Under the pieces are notes generated by a model. It was not told where the DNA came from and did not search any database. It was given only the letters and a program-made list of their open reading frames with translations. From Alviniconcha marisindica (Eukaryota > Mollusca > Gastropoda > Provannidae), in assembly GCA_018857735.1 (NCBI GenBank), contig JABMCL010002166.1, positions 21,001-85,000 on the forward strand: a stretch of 64,000 nucleotides of DNA. Reading direction: 5' to 3'. Shown here in pieces: positions 21,755-34,650 of this stretch. Positions within the stretch are counted from its first letter, which is position 1; the number at the start of each line of letters is the position of its first letter. The position numbers were made by a program, and so were the translations under genes.

Positions 21755-24525
21755 GTCCAGGATACCGTGTGTGTGGTGAGGTACCGTCTGTGTCACAGAC
21801 CGCCTCTATAGGGTCCTGTGCATGTAGTGAGGTACCATCTGTGTCACAGACCGCCTCTGTAGGGTCCTGTGCGTGTAGTGAGGTACCATCTGTGTCACAG
21901 ACCGCCTCTATAGGGTCCAGGATACTGTGTGTGGTGAGGTGCTGTCTGTGTCACAGGCCGCCTCTGTAGGGTCCTGTGCGTGTGGTGAGGTGCCGTCTGT
22001 GTCACAGGCCGCCTCTGTAGGGTCCTGTGCGTGTGGTGAGGTGCCGTCTGTGTCACAGGCCGCCTCTGTAGGGTCCTGTGCGTGTGGTGAGGTGCCGTCT
22101 GTGTCACAGGCCGCCTCTGTAGGGTCCTGTGCGTGTGGTGAGGTGCCGTCTGTGTCACAGGCCGCCTCTGTAGGGTCCTGTGCGTGTGGTGAGGTGCCGT
22201 CTGTGTCACAGGCCGCCTCTGTAGGGTCCTGTGCGTGTGGTGAGGTGCCGTCTGTGTCACAGGCCGCCTCTGTAGGGTCCTGTGCGTGTGGTGAGGTGCC
22301 GTCTGTGTCACAGGCCGCCTCTGTAGGGTCCTGTGCGTGTGGTGAGGTGCCGTCTGTGTCACAGGCCGCCTCTGTAGGGTCCTGTGCGTGTGGTGAGGTG
22401 CCGTCTGTGTCACAGGCCGCCTCTGTAGGGTCCTGTGCGTGTGGTGAGGTCCGTCTGTGTCACAGGCCGCCTCTGTAGGGTCCTGTGCGTGTGGTGAGGT
22501 CCGTCTGTGTCACAGGCCGCCTCTGTAGGGTCCTGTGCGTGTGGTGAGGTCCGTCTGTGTCACAGGCCGCCTCTGTAGGGTCCTGTGCGTGTGGTGAGGT
22601 CCGTCTGTGTCACAGCCGCCTCTGTAGGGTCCTGTGCGTGTGGTGAGGTCCGTCTGTGTCACAGCCGCCTCTGTAGGGTCCTGTGCGTGTGGTGAGGTCC
22701 GTCTGTGTCACAGGCCGCCTCTGTAGGGTCCTGTGCGTGTGGTGAGGTCCGTCTGTGTCACAGGCCGCCTCTGTAGGGTCCTGTGCGTGTGTGAGGTACC
22801 TCTGTGTCCAGGCCGCCTCTGTAGGGTCCTGTGGTGTGGTGAGGTACCGTCTGTGTCACAGCCGCCTCTGTAGGGTCCTGTGCGTGTAGTGAGGTACCAG
22901 TCTGTGTCACAGACCGCCTCTGTAGGGTCCTGTGCATGTAGTGAGGTACCGTCTGTGTCACAGACCGCCTCTGTAGGGTCCGTCTGTGTAGTGAGGTACC
23001 GTCTGTGTCACAGACCGCCTCTGTAGGGTCCAGTGTGTGTGGTGAGGTACCGTCTGTGTCACAGACCGCCTCTAGTAGGGTCCTGTGCGTGTAGGGGAGG
23101 TACCGTCTGTGTCACAGACCGCCTCTGTAGGGTCCTGTGGTGTAGTGAGGTACCATCTGTGTCACAGACCGCCTCTGTAGGGTCCTGTGCGTGTGTGAGG
23201 TACCGTCTGTGTCACAGACCGCCTCTGTAGGGTCCTGTGCGTGTAGTGAGGTACCGTCTGTGTCACAGACCACTTCTGTAGGGTCAGCTGATGTGTGTGA
23301 GTGAGGTACCGTCTGTGTCACAGACCACTTCTATAGGGTCAGTCATGTGTGTAGTGAGGTACTGTCTGTGTCACAGACCACTCTGTAGGGTCCAGTGTGC
23401 TTGTGTAGTGAGGTACCATCTGTGTCACAGACCACTTCTATAGGGTCCAGGTCTGTGTGTAGTGAGGTACCCTGTGTCACAGACCACTTCTTAGGGTCCA
23501 GGGTCCTGTGTGTGTAGTGAGGTACCATCTGTGTCACAGACCACTTCTGTAGGGTCCTGTGGCTGTATGTGTAGAGGTACCGCTGTGTCACAGACACGCC
23601 TCTGTAGGGTCCAGTGTCTGTGTAGTGAGGTACCATCTGTGTCACAGACCACTTCTATAGGGTCCAGGGTTCTGTTGTGTAGTGAGGTACTGTCTGTGTC
23701 ACTAGACTTCTGTAGGTCCAGTTCTGGTGTAGTGAGGTACCATCTGTAACATTTTGGTCGTTGTGTGTAGTGAGGTACTGTCTGTGTCACAGACCGCTTC
23801 TGTAGGGTCCAGTGTCCTGTGTGTGTAGTGAGGTACCATCTGTGTCACAGACCACTTTTATAGGGTCCAGGGTTCTGTATGTGTAGTGAGGTACTGCCTG
23901 TGTCAATAGATCAGTTCTGTAGGGTCCAGTGTCCTGTGTGTGTAGTGAGGTACCATCTGTGTCACAGACCACTTTTATAGGGTCCAGGGTTCTGTATGTG
24001 TAGTGAGGTACTGCCTGTGTCACTAGATCAGTTCTGTAGGGTCCAGTGTCCTGTGTGTGTAGTGAGGTACCATCTGTGTCATAGACCACTTTTATAGGGT
24101 CCAGGGTTCTGTATGTGTAGTGAGGTACTGCCTGTGTCACTAGATCAGTTCTGTAGGGTCCAGTGTCCTGTGTGTGTAGTGAGGTACCATCTGTGTCACA
24201 GACCACTTTTATAGGGTCCAGGGTTCTGTATGTGTAGTGAGGTACTGCCTGTGTCACTAGATCAGTTCTGTAGGGTCCAGTGTCCTGTGTGTGTAGTGAG
24301 GTACCATCTGTGTCACAGACCACTTTTATAGGGTCCAGGGTTCTGTATGTGTAGTGAGGTACTGCCTGTGTCACTAGATCAGTTCTGTAGGGTCCAGTGT
24401 CCTGTGTGTGTAGTGAGGTACCATCTGTGTCACAGACCACTTTTATAGGGTCCAGGGTTCTGTATGTGTAGTGAGGTACTGCCTCTGTCACTAGACCACT
24501 TCTGTAGGGTCCAGAGTCCTGTGTG
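21755..24525 (+). repeat. 51-bp / 117-bp structured minisatellite, 2.8 kb
   Basis: The unit is built of GTGAGGTACCGTCTGTGTCA, CAGACCGCCTCTGTAGGGTC and CTGTGCGTGT. From about 21950 to 22790 copies of 50-51 bp are nearly identical. From about 22790 to 23770 copies vary in length with many small indels. From about 23780 to 24500 a two-unit higher-order repeat of 117 bp recurs about six times almost perfectly. Confidence 0.97.
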
Positions 24526-24534
24526 TGTGCTGTA

Positions 24535-25020
24535 ACTATTCATTTTGGTTCCCATGGGTGATGGAACTATTTATTTTGGTCCCCATGGGTGATGTAACTA
24601 TTTATTTTGGTCCCCATGGGTGATGTAACTATTTATTTTGGTTCCCATGAGTGATGTAACTATTTATTTTGGTCCCCATGGGTGATGTAACTATTTATTT
24701 TGGTCCCCATGGGTGATGTAACTAATAATTTTGGTCCCCATGGGTGATGCAACCATTTATTTTGATCCCTATGGGTGATTAACTATTTATTTTGATCCCT
24801 GTGGGTGATGTAATTATTTATTTTGGTCCCCATGAATGATGAAACTATTTATTTTGGTCCCCATGGGTGATGCAACCATTTATTTTGAACCCTATGGGTG
24901 ATTAACTATTTATTTTGATCCCTGTGGGTGATGTAATTATTTATTTTGGTCCCCATGGGTGATGCAACTATTTATTTTGGTCCCCATGGGGGATGCAACC
25001 ATTCATTTTGATCCCCATGG
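24535..25020 (+). repeat. 31-bp minisatellite (TTTATTTTGGTCCCCATGGG)
   Basis: About 16 units with TGATGTAACTATTTATTTTGG and CCCCATGGG. It sits about 180 bp upstream of the exon at 25203. Confidence 0.96.
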
Positions 25021-25202
25021 GTGGTGTACTGGCTCATGTCAAACTAGTTCTGCTGTATTGAAAGTTGACCATTATACATTTGGTTGAATATATACATATA
25101 TTGTCAGTGTGCTCACCAGCTTTTCTTCCTCAATAGCAATGTACTAGAAAGGAACATTAGCATGGTGTATATTGTTGAAGTTTTTTTCTTTGTGTTTTTC
25201 AG

Positions 25203-25337
25203 ACTCAAGTTCTCTCAGTGGGTGTCATACTCTTCGTGCTGTCATTGGTGTTTGTTTACTGGCTCAACGCAAAGTCAGACATCCTTTTCGCTCGCACCAC
25301 GCTGTCCAGCGAGCACCTCTTTGACGTCAGCTTGTAG
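25203..25337 (+). CDS. NCSTN: Nicastrin alternative C-terminal exon B (TM + tail)
   Basis: Acceptor TTTGTGTTTTTCAG. Phase 0 sequence encodes TQVLSVGVILFVLSLVFVYW, then LNAKSDILFARTTLSSEHLF and DVSL, stop TAG, 44 residues. The helix followed by LNAK(S/A)D(I/V)LF is again the nicastrin C-terminus and agrees with the vertebrate INAKADVLF signature. It joins to SKRAE of the exon at 14475-14572 just as exon A does, so the two are alternatives. They share the pattern SL-VY--N---D-LF but differ at most helix positions, and B has a longer tail. No further exon is needed, so this is the true terminal exon. Confidence 0.93.
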   Translation, partial: TQVLSVGVILFVLSLVFVYWLNAKSDILFARTTLSSEHLFDVSL

Positions 25338-25499
25338 AACGGACTTTTCTGCACGGCTGTCGGGGTCATTTTGCTCTGTTGCTAAGCAAGCAGTCACTGT
25401 GGAAACGGGTGTCAAGGCCAAGCAGCCTAATGGAAACCAAGAAACAGAATGATTTGCTCCATCATTTTTTTTTAAAAATCCAATGTTAAAACTGAATGC

Positions 25500-26010
25500 T
25501 TGGGGGATGGTGGTGGGTTGGTGGGTGTGGGGAAGGGGGTGTTGGGTGTGTGTGGGGGGGGGGGGGGGGGGGGGGGCAAAGCTAAATAATGCACTGATAG
25601 TGAAATAACATGCCCGTATTCACATCATCCTCTGGATTTGTTATGCTTGGAGGGTGGTGGTGAGGGGTGTGGGGGGAGAGGGAGGGTGGTGGTGAGGGGT
25701 GTGGGGGGAGAGGGATGGGGGTTGGGGGGGGGGGGGTAGCTAAATAATGCACTGATATTGAAATAACATGCCCGTATTCACATCATACTCTGGATTTGTT
25801 AATGTTATGCTTGGGGGATGGTGGTGAGGGGTGTGGGGGGAGAGGGATGGGGGGGGGGGGGTAGCTAAATAATGCACTGATAGTGAAATAACATGCCCGT
25901 ATTCGCATCATACTCTGGATTTGTTAAAACTTAATGATTTGGGGATGGTGATTGGGGGGAGGGGGGGGGGGGGGGGGGGGACTAAATAATGTACTGATAT
26001 TGAAATAACA
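25500..26010 (+). repeat. G-rich repeat downstream of nicastrin
   Basis: About four units of 110-130 bp with AGCTAAATAATGCACTGATA, GAAATAACATGCCCGTATTC and CTCTGGATTTGTT, separated by GGTGGTGAGGGGTGTGGGG and poly-G runs of up to about 27. This lies in the probable 3' UTR. Confidence 0.9.
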
Positions 26011-26279
26011 TGCCTGTATTCATATCGCACTCTGCATTCGTTTCTCTCATTCAGCTCCCTGAGTTTTCTGTTTGCCAACACCCACGTAAGTCTTGAAAAT
26101 TTGGAGAGGGAGACTAAAAATTGCTGAAACACTTGCAGCCACACCACTGTTTGGACACACAAAAGTACTGCACGCATTGATAGGAATGGGTATCGCTGCT
26201 TTTGTGGTGCTGTGCCTTTCTCGGCCTCAGGTGAGGTGACATGAATTTTCCACGAGGGACAAAGAAGTACTAAACTGGC

Positions 26280-26792
26280 AGCCATACCACTATTATTATT
26301 CACAGCTTTTATATATAGCGCTACTCTCTGCTCTCGGGCAGACTCACTGCGCACATGTCGCGTGTGATTCTGAACGAGTGACGGCAGCCTTTTATAGCGC
26401 GTATTATTATTCATATCCACGGAAGCGGTGTACTGATAGCGCTCTTTGGTTGTTGCATGGCTGGTGCCACGTGAAATGCTGCCGCAACGGCGCAGGTTCT
26501 GTGTACGCCATTCAGCCATGCACCAGGTTCCGGTGTCGCTTCATTCAAAGCCACATAGGTAGGGTGTATGCGTGTTTAGCTGTAACCTGCCACCTGCGCT
26601 TCTGGCAGAACGACCGGGATCTTTTACGCGCCACCGCGGTAACACGGGGGGGGTGGAACGGCTACCGAAATAAGAGTCAGCACAGAACGTTGACCCCGGA
26701 GAAGAAACTTCTCCCGCCGCTCCTGCCGGGTCTTGAACCCGGGACCTTTCGATCAGGAGTCCGACGCTCCAACCACTGAGCTATCCCCCTAC
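26280..26792 (-). mobile_element. tRNA-headed SINE, full-length copy
   Basis: On the minus strand the element starts near 26790 with GGGGGATAGCTCAGTGGTTG, an A-box. It continues to GGTTCAAGACCCGGCAGG, a B-box, so it has a pol III promoter. It has a body of about 420 bp and an AATAATAATA end near 26290. The head cannot form an acceptor stem, so it is not a tRNA gene. Related copies: 29690-30210 (-), 6762-7090 (+), 39655-39750 (+). Confidence 0.88.
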
Positions 26793-26899
26793 CCCCACTG
26801 TTGGACACACGGAAGTGCTGCACGCACTGGTAGGAATGGGTAGCGCTGCTCCTGGGACTGCTGTGCCTTACCCAGCCTCAGATGAAGCTGCCCAGATTT

Positions 26900-27640
26900 C
26901 CACTAGGGGACAATGAAGCACATCATCTGCTGTCGAGAGAACGCAGAGCTGCGGTCTGGAAGTGTAGCGCACAGACGGCGTGTTTGGAGAGATAATGACA
27001 GTGACATTCTGATCCAAGTCTGGTTCAGATTACAGATGCTGATGCAGCGACCTGGGTCCCGCAGGAGCGGAGTGTGGGCTTGGCCCTGGCCGTAGTACCT
27101 GGGTCCTGCAGGAGCGGAGTGTGGGCTCGGCCCTGACCGTAGTTTAAACGGCCCCATTTATATATAAAAAATGAAGTGAAGCCATTTTTAAAATCGAATT
27201 TTGCTGGGATACGGATGTCAAACAATTTTTTGGATTTTTTTAAAGTAAGAAATGAAAGGGATATAAAATGGAGAAGTCTTGTGTGTGAATTCTGTTACAG
27301 TTTGTCCCTAATATGTCAACCCAACATCCGAGGACATGAAGCCCCACACCATCATCATATAAATTCTGTTATGCCAGCGTCTGATATTTCTTGGTTTCGT
27401 TTGTCATACTTTCACACAGTTGGGAATAGAGTCCTGAGATTACTAGGAAGTTGTCCACCATGTGTAATGGTACTAGAAATCCATGCTTTTCCGTTGTCTG
27501 TTTGTTTGTTTGGTGTTTCTTTTAATGTGTTTGGCCTTGGCACCGTACCTCATGTAGTTCTTGCTGAAATCTGTGAAACAGTATTTGTTTATATTCCTGT
27601 GTTCTGTTAAAGGCGTTGTCAGCTCTTTCAACATCAGCAA
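26900..27640 (+). other. Intergenic or 3' UTR sequence with dispersed fragments
   Basis: An imperfect repeat of about 48 bp (CGCAGGAGCGGAGTGTGGGC and CTGCAGGAGCGGAGTGTGGG) lies at 27055-27140. A fragment of the dispersed element with TTGTCCCTAATATGTCAACC and GGACATGAAGC lies at 27296-27357. No gene was recognised. Confidence 0.6.
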
Positions 27641-27930
27641 CAACAACAACTCACTACTAATGTTGTTTTAGGTGTATTTTGAGTCTTGTCTTGCTACTGT
27701 TGTTTTAGGTGTGTTTTGAGTCATGTCTTGCTAGTGTTGTTTTAGGTGTGTTTTGAGTCATGTCTTGCAAGTGTTGTTTTAGGTGTATCCTGAGTCATGT
27801 CTCGCTAGTGTTGTTTTATGTGTATTCTGAGTCATGTCTCGCTAGTGTTGTTTTAGGTGTATTCTGAGTCATGTCTCGCTAGTGTTGTTTTCGGTGTATT
27901 CTGAGTCTGTTTAAGGTTATTTTGAGTCTT
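27640..27930 (+). repeat. 37-bp minisatellite
   Basis: About seven units of GTGTTGTTTTAGGTGTATTC and TGAGTCATGTCTCGCTA. Confidence 0.92.
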
Positions 27931-28027
27931 GTCTTTCTTGCTTTATGTCTGTATCACTTGCGTGGTGCAGACTTATTTTCAGTGGCAGAATTGTAGTGTT
28001 TTATATTTTGTAGCTGCATTGAATGAC

Positions 28028-28030
<3 letters not shown>

Positions 28031-28087
<57 letters not shown>
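28031..28087. repeat. (TA)n microsatellite
   Basis: About 28 TA units. A (TG)n tract lies at about 28600-28720 and a short (TA)n at 28749-28764. The stretch 28090-28590 is unique, with no recognised gene. Confidence 0.97.
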
Positions 28088-28089
<2 letters not shown>

Positions 28090-28917
28090 TAATCACATTC
28101 TCAGTTAAATATTCTGTCACTTGCGCACTCACACAGTGTATGTTGGATGTTTGGTGTCTCTTTTTATTTGATTTTTTTTCTGCAAAACTTTAAGGATTCT
28201 TTTGAAACGTGATGCTTGTTGTAATACTGTAACTATGCTGTCACAGCTGTTGTGGGAACCTCAGAAAAGAAACCTCTAGGACAGAAATTCGCTTGACGCC
28301 GAGCGGTTTAAGACGTCCCTTTGGCACTGCTTTCTTGGTGTTTTTGTTCCTTTGGGACACAGTTCAGGGCAGAAGCCATTTTGTGGGTCTCAGTTGCCGG
28401 GGCTATGTATAATTCTGTAAACGGAGCAGTGCTGCCTGTTTGCTGCGTGAGTACAGCTTTGACCAAGTGTGGATGCGGGTATGGTCTGGTTGTCGACCAG
28501 TTGCTTTTTACATCAGATAATGGTGTCTTTTTGAAATTTTTATCCCTCTTCTGCATGATGTACATACATAGCAACTTTCATCCGTGTTAAGTTTAGGGGT
28601 GTGTGCGTTGGTGTGTGTGTGTGTGTGTGTGAACATGCTTCTGTGTGTGTGTCTGTGCGTGTGTGCTTGTGTCTGTGCGTGTGTGCTTGTGTCTGTGTGT
28701 GTGCTTTGCATGTGTATTTTATAAAGTAAAATTGCCACTGCTGTACTGTATATATATATATATACACCTTTGACTGAAGCCGACACATGAGGGATACTTG
28801 TACACCATTGGAGATGGCACATTTTGTAAGGACGTTTCAAGCTGTGCAATACAGCAAGAGATCCCGTCTAACCTCATCTAATGACCAATACTATCAAAGT
28901 TCCCAGGATGTGCTAGA

Positions 28918-29340
28918 CCAATGGGGGGGGGGGGGGGGGGGGGGTCTTATAGAATCACAACACTGTGGGGGGGGGGGTGCAGGGTCTAGTCACAAGAATG
29001 GGGGGGGGGGGGGGGCACGGTTGCAAGGTTTTAAAGACGTTTGGGGGGGGGGGGGCGGAAGTCTTAGAGATAAATGGAAGGTCATAGTCACGGGGGGGGG
29101 GGGGGGGGGGGCAAGGTTTTAAAGAAATAAGATGTGGGGTGATGGTCTTATAGTAGTCGCAAAACAAGGGGGTAGGGTCTTACTCATAGTCACAAGAGCG
29201 GAGGCATGGTTTTAAAGAAGTCAGAAGATGTGGGGTGGGGGCTGTCTTATGCAAGTCACAAGACTAGGGTGCAAGGTCTTGAAGAAGTCACAGCGTGGGG
29301 ATGGGGGCGGGCGGCACAGTAAACGTCACAAGACGGGTGC
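28918..29340 (+). repeat. Poly-G punctuated minisatellite
   Basis: Units of 45-70 bp with (G)10-20, then CAAGGTTTTAAAGAAGT or GGTCTTA-AG-TCACAAGA. The longest G runs are at about 28923-28944 and 29093-29111. Confidence 0.9.
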
Positions 29341-29689
29341 AAAATGTGACAAACATATGACAAAAGCACGACAATTGTATGACAAGACTAGTGCCCAAAT
29401 GTGAGGTATAAACTTGTGATCTTCTGTAAGAAACCTAGTATGTGCGTTTGAACTTTTGGATGGCGTTATTTGATGGGCGCGATTGTGCATGGTCTCGTGT
29501 TCGATTCAGATGTCCTGTGTTTACAGTTCCGAGATGTTCACCACTGACTTTGTACAAGCTTTGCCCAAGTTTTGGAATGGTGTGATGTAGATGTTTACTG
29601 CTGTGAACTACTACTACTGCTAGTCAGTGTAAAAAGGGAAAAAAGTCTACTTATTTACATTTATAATTAAAGATCCTCTATATTCTTAA

Positions 29690-30215
29690 GATACATTCTG
29701 TGTGCGTTTATTATTATTGATAGCTTGTATATGGCGCTGTTCTCGGCTCTCGAGCAGACTCAATGCACTCTTGTCGTACGTCGTTGTGAATGAGAGTGAC
29801 CGTATGCTTTTGTAGTGTTTAAAAAAAAACAAATCCACCGAAGTGGTGTTCTGACAGCACTGTTTGGTTGTTGCACGTCTGGGGACACATGAAACTGCTG
29901 TCATCTCGGCGCATATTCTGTGCACACCATACAACCATGCACCAGTTTACAGTGTCATTTCATTCAAAGCCACATAGGTAGGCTAGGGTGCATGTGTGTT
30001 TAGCCGTAACCTGCCACCTGCACTTTTGACAGAATGACCAGGATCTTTTACAGGCTGCTGCGGTAACACGGCGGTGAAACGGATACTAAAATCAAATCAG
30101 CACAGAAAGTTGACCCTGGAGAAGAAAATTCTCCCGCCACTCCTGCAGGGACTCGAACTCGTGACCTTTTAGTCAGGAGCCCAGCCGCTCTAATCGCTGA
30201 GCTATCCTTGCTGCC
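29690..30215 (-). mobile_element. tRNA-headed SINE, older copy
   Basis: It has the same architecture as 26280-26792 but is more diverged. On the minus strand the head starts near 30208 (GGATAGCTCAGCGATTAGAG), with a B-box-like GAGTTCGAGTCCC. The body has blocks CAACTTTCTGTGCTG, GTGGCAGGTTACGGCTAAAC and GTGGCTTTGAATGAAATG. Confidence 0.85.
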
Positions 30216-31960
30216 TTTCGTGGGGCTGGGGGCTTACCCCAGCACCCTGTCCTGAAGATTCTATAGTATTGTACAGTGAAGTCAATAAATTATGTCCCTT
30301 CCTGTCTGCAGTAAGTTGAACAACATCACGTTTGACATTTTGTTGTCCAGATTTCTCACTCTGATGTACAGTTTTTGTCTCCCCCTTTGTCAGAAACCTT
30401 TTTGTAGAATAAAAGTTGGATATTTTTACATGCTCAGAACCACACTTCGAGCATCGCTTTCCGGCACCTTCCTCCAAAATCTGCCAGATTTGGTTACGCC
30501 ACTGAAGGGGCACTGTTTATATCTGCACAGCTGTCCACCGACGCGGTCAGCACCCTCTGAAAGGTTTGGGTACTGATAAGACTGTGGAAGCAACCTAGTG
30601 CCCAAGCACGCACGTAAACATGAGACACATCCACACCTGGTTCAAAAAAAGTTCTGTCTCAATTCAAACGATTTTGGTTTTATTTGAGCTGGCATAAGCA
30701 ACATGGTCGTTATTAAACAAACATCTGATATAATTTGAGTTGCTTGTAACAAACTTACTACTGTCTGAGCACCAACAAAAAACTGCTCATTAGCTGACAG
30801 TTTTCTGGACCTTATGGCGTAACTAAATAGAGCAGTAGTTGAAGGAAGGATGTTGTAAACCGGTGCTTGGAGTTTGGCTCAGAACCTGCCAGGGAAGTAC
30901 TTCAAAAACTGGGTGAGGGCTCTTTTCACTATCATTTTTAGTTTTTCTTCTGCATGTGTGATCTTACAAACTTGCCAGATGAAGGACGTTTCACTGGATG
31001 TTTTTGTCTTTTGCAGTTCTGATTTTATGAGCTTGCCAAATGGAACAACTGTTCACTTGATGGCTTCTGCCAGAGACTACCCCGGTACATATTTTACGTC
31101 TTTGATTCTACTGAATGTATTGATTGGATTTGTCTCCGAATAGTTTCTTGATGAAGTTGATCTCAGCCATCCTCCTTGTGAATACCATCAATAATGTGCA
31201 ACCCCAATGAAATCACTGCGCAGCCTTGATTAGTCTGAATGGCAGAGAAAACTGAAGATTAATTTTTGTTTTGTTTTGAAGTGTAGTCGTTGTGAAGAAA
31301 AAATGTTTGCGCTGCCCAAAACCTCACTGAACACCGAAAGTTTCCGTGGGGGAAAAAAAATGACAACATACTGCTTTGGGTTTCTGTTATAGTCCTGCAG
31401 AGTTTTTTGTTTTGTTTTTGTTTTAATTGGAAGTTTTGTTATTACAGTAGTTGTCCAGCTTTTGTTTTTCATTACCATTCTTTGGTTTGCAGTGTGGTTG
31501 GTGGGAGTGGTGGGGGGGTTGCCGTGCACTGTTGACAAACCTGTTATGTGGCAGAGGATGTTACTTACTGTGAACAGGTTTTTCCTGTGACGCGTGTGGT
31601 AGAGTACGGTACTGACCCTGCCATACCTTCAGACCACCCCAGCTAAACACATTTGATCTGTTTGACCCATTCAGGGTGCCACACCTCTGCAAATCAGCAT
31701 GTATGGGGGATACTGGGCATGTAGTGGTATGCAGAATGAACGCCTGTTGTATGATTTTAATTTTGTGCGTGCGCATGTTTTGATTGAAGGTGGTGATGTT
31801 CCGATGGGTTTTTTTTAGAAAGAAGTTAACAGTAGTTAGTCCGTGTGGGTTTTTTGTGTAAATAGCAGCTGAAGTGAATGCAAGCGAGATCAGGGTTCAT
31901 TTGTAAATTAACATTCCATGTAATTAAATTTGATGTCAATAAACTGATCGTTATTTTTTA
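30216..31960. other. Unique sequence, no gene recognised
   Basis: AT-rich text with stop-rich frames and no exon-like block. It may be the long 3' UTR of nicastrin or intergenic DNA. Confidence 0.5.
31938..31943 (+). terminator. NCSTN: Candidate polyadenylation signal for nicastrin
   Basis: AATAAA preceded by ATTAAA (31923) and followed within about 40 bases by GT/T-rich text (GTGTTTCCACTTTTGTTG). It is 6.6 kb beyond the stop codon, so this is only a candidate. Other AATAAA/ATTAAA motifs lie at about 30287 and 29668. Confidence 0.3.
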
Positions 31961-32249
31961 CAAAAGCAAGTGTTTCCACTTTTGTTGTTAACTGTTTTCA
32001 CTTTCGCTGGTTTGTTTTTGTTTTCACTTTTGCTGGTTTGTTTCCACTTTGTTGTACCAGTAGCTGTTTCAGTTTTCACTTTTGCTGAGTGGGGGAGGAG
32101 GGAGGGTGTGTGTGGGGGAGGGGGGGGGGGGGGGGGCAACAGCAAGAGATTCTAAGCACAGCACCCTCAGCAAGTGCTCTGTTGTGCTTAAAGAGTGAAG
32201 ACAGTGGAACAGGGTATTAGCCGAAGAATAGATGCATGGTGTCTTAGCC

Positions 32250-34650
32250 ACAGTCATAGAGAAATGAGGCTTGTATCAATATGGGGCCTTAGGCACAGTG
32301 AAAAGGGTCTTAGACATAGTGAAATGGGGGCCTGTATAAATATTATGGGGCCTTATAGCCACAGTGAAAAAGGCCTTAGATATAGTGAAATGGGGGCTTG
32401 TATATATAATATGGGGCCTTACAGCTAGTGAAAAAGGCAGTGAAATGAGGCCTGTATAATATGGGGCCTTACAGCCACAGTGAAAAAGGCCTTAGGCAGT
32501 GAAATGAGTCCTGTATAATATTGGGCCTTAACCACAGTGAAAAAGGCCTTAGGCAGTGAAATGAGGCCTGTATAATATGGGGCCTTACAGCCACAGTGAA
32601 AAAGGCCTTAGGCAGTGAAATGAGGCCTGTATAATATAGGGCCTTATAACCACAGTGAAAAAGGCCTTAGGCAGTGAAATGAGCTCTGTATAATATAGGG
32701 CCTTGCAGCCACAGTGAAAAAGGCCTTAGGCAGTGAAATGAGGCCTGTATAATATAGGGCCTTGCAGCCACAGTGAAAAAGGCCTTAGGCAGTGAAATGA
32801 GGCCTGAATAATATAGGGCCTTACAGCCACAGTGAAAAAGGCCTTAGGCAGTGAAATGGGAGCCTGTATAAATAATATGGGGCCTTACAGCCACAGTGAA
32901 AAAGGCAGTGAAATGAAGCCTGTATAATAATATGGGCCTTACAGCCACAGTGAAAAAGGCAGTGAAATGAAGCCTGTATAATATGAATATGGGCCTTACA
33001 GCCACAGTGAAAAAGGCCTTAGGCAGTGAAATGGGGGCCTGTATAAATAATATAGGGCCTTACAGCCACAGTGAAAAAGGCAGTGAAATGAAGCCTGTAT
33101 AAATAATATGGGGCCTTACAGCCACAGTGAAAAAGGCCTTAGCAGTGAAATGAGGCCTGTATAATATGGGGCCTTATAGCCACAGTGAAAAAGGCCTTAA
33201 GCAGTGAAATGAGGCCTGTATAATATGGGGCCTTACAGCCACAGTGAAAAAGGCCTTAGGCAGTGAAATGAGGCCTGTATAATATGGGGCCTTAAGCCAC
33301 AGTGAAAAGGCCTTAGGCAGTGAAATGAGCCTGTATAATATGGGCCTTGCAGCCACAGTGAAAAAGGCCTTAGGCAGTGAAATGAGCTCTGTATAATATA
33401 GGGCCTTGCAGCCACAGTGAAAAAGGCCTTAAGCAGTGAAATGGGAGCCTGTATAAATAATATGGGGCCTTACAGCCACAGTGAAAAAGGCAGTGAAATG
33501 GGAGCCTGTATAAATAATATGGGGCCTTACAGCCACAGTGAAAAAGGCAGTGAAATGAAGCCTGTATAATAATATATGGGGCTTTACAGCCACAGTGAAA
33601 AAGGCAGTGAAATGAAGCCTGTATAATAATGAATATAGGGCCTTACAGCCACAGTGAAAAAGGCCTTAGGCAGTGAAATGGCCTGTATAAATAATATAGG
33701 GCCTTACAGCCACAGTGAAAAAGGCAGTGAAATGAAGCCTGTATAATATGGGGCCTTATAGCCACAGTGAAAAAGGCCTTAAGCAGTGAAATGAAGCCTG
33801 TATAATATTAGGCCTTATAGCCACAGTGAAAAAGGCCTTAAGCAGTGAAATGAGGCCTGTATAAGGCCTTACAGCCACAGTGAAAAAGGCCTTAGGCAGT
33901 GAAATGGGAGCCTGTATAATATTGGGCCTTATAGCCACAGTGAAAAAGGCCTTAAGCAGTGAAATGAGGCCTGTATAATATATGGCCTTACAGCCACAGT
34001 GAAAGACCTTAGGCAGTGAAATGAGGCCTGTATAATATTGGGCCTTACAGCCACAGTGAAAAAGGCCTTAGGCAGTGAAATGAAGCCTGAATAATATGGG
34101 GCCTTACAGCCACAGTGAAAAAGGCCTTAGGCAGTGAAATGAAGCCTGTATAACATGGGGCCTTACAGCCACAGAGAAAAAGGCCTTAGGCAGTGAAATG
34201 AGGCCTGAATAATATAGGGCCTTACAGCCACAGTGAAAAAGGCCTTAGGCAGTGAAATGGGAGCCTGTATAAATAATATGGGGCCTTACAGCCACAGTGA
34301 AAAAGGCAATGAAATGAAGCCTTTATAATAATTAATATGGGGCCTTACAGCCACAGTGAAAAAGGCAGTGAAATGAAGCCTGTATAATAATGAATATGGG
34401 GCCTTACAGCCACAGTGAAAAAGGCAGTGAAATGAAGCCTGTATAATATGGAGCCTTATAGCCACAGTCAAAAAGGCCTTAGGCAGTGAAATGGGAGCCT
34501 GTATAATATTGGGCCTTATAGCCACAGTGAAAAAGGCCTTAAGCAGTGAAATGAGGCCTGTATAATATAAGGCCTTACAGCCACAGTGAAAGACCTTAGG
34601 CAGTGAAATGAGGCCTGTATAAATAATATGATGCCTCAGGCAGTGACAAA
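32250..34650. repeat. 2.4-kb minisatellite (GGCCTTACAGCCACAGTGAA)
   Basis: About 38 units of 50-75 bp. Each has GGGGCCTTACAGCCACAGTG, AAAAAGGCCTTAGGCAGTG and AAATGAGGCCTGTATAATAT. Units differ mainly by presence of GGCCTTAGGC and by AATAAT insertions. It lies between the convergent NCSTN and CKS genes. Confidence 0.97.

Noticed and set aside
20784..24491. Repetitive proteins of 16-, 17- and 39-residue periods
   Set aside because: The periods equal one third of the minisatellite unit lengths. The frames break wherever the units have indels and lie inside the NCSTN intron.
21755..25020. CRISPR-like array
   Set aside because: Units are contiguous, with no unique spacers, no cas genes and a eukaryotic context.
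26716..26790. Functional tRNA gene on the minus strand
   Set aside because: A-box and B-box are present but the acceptor ends do not pair and a long SINE body follows, so it is a SINE head.
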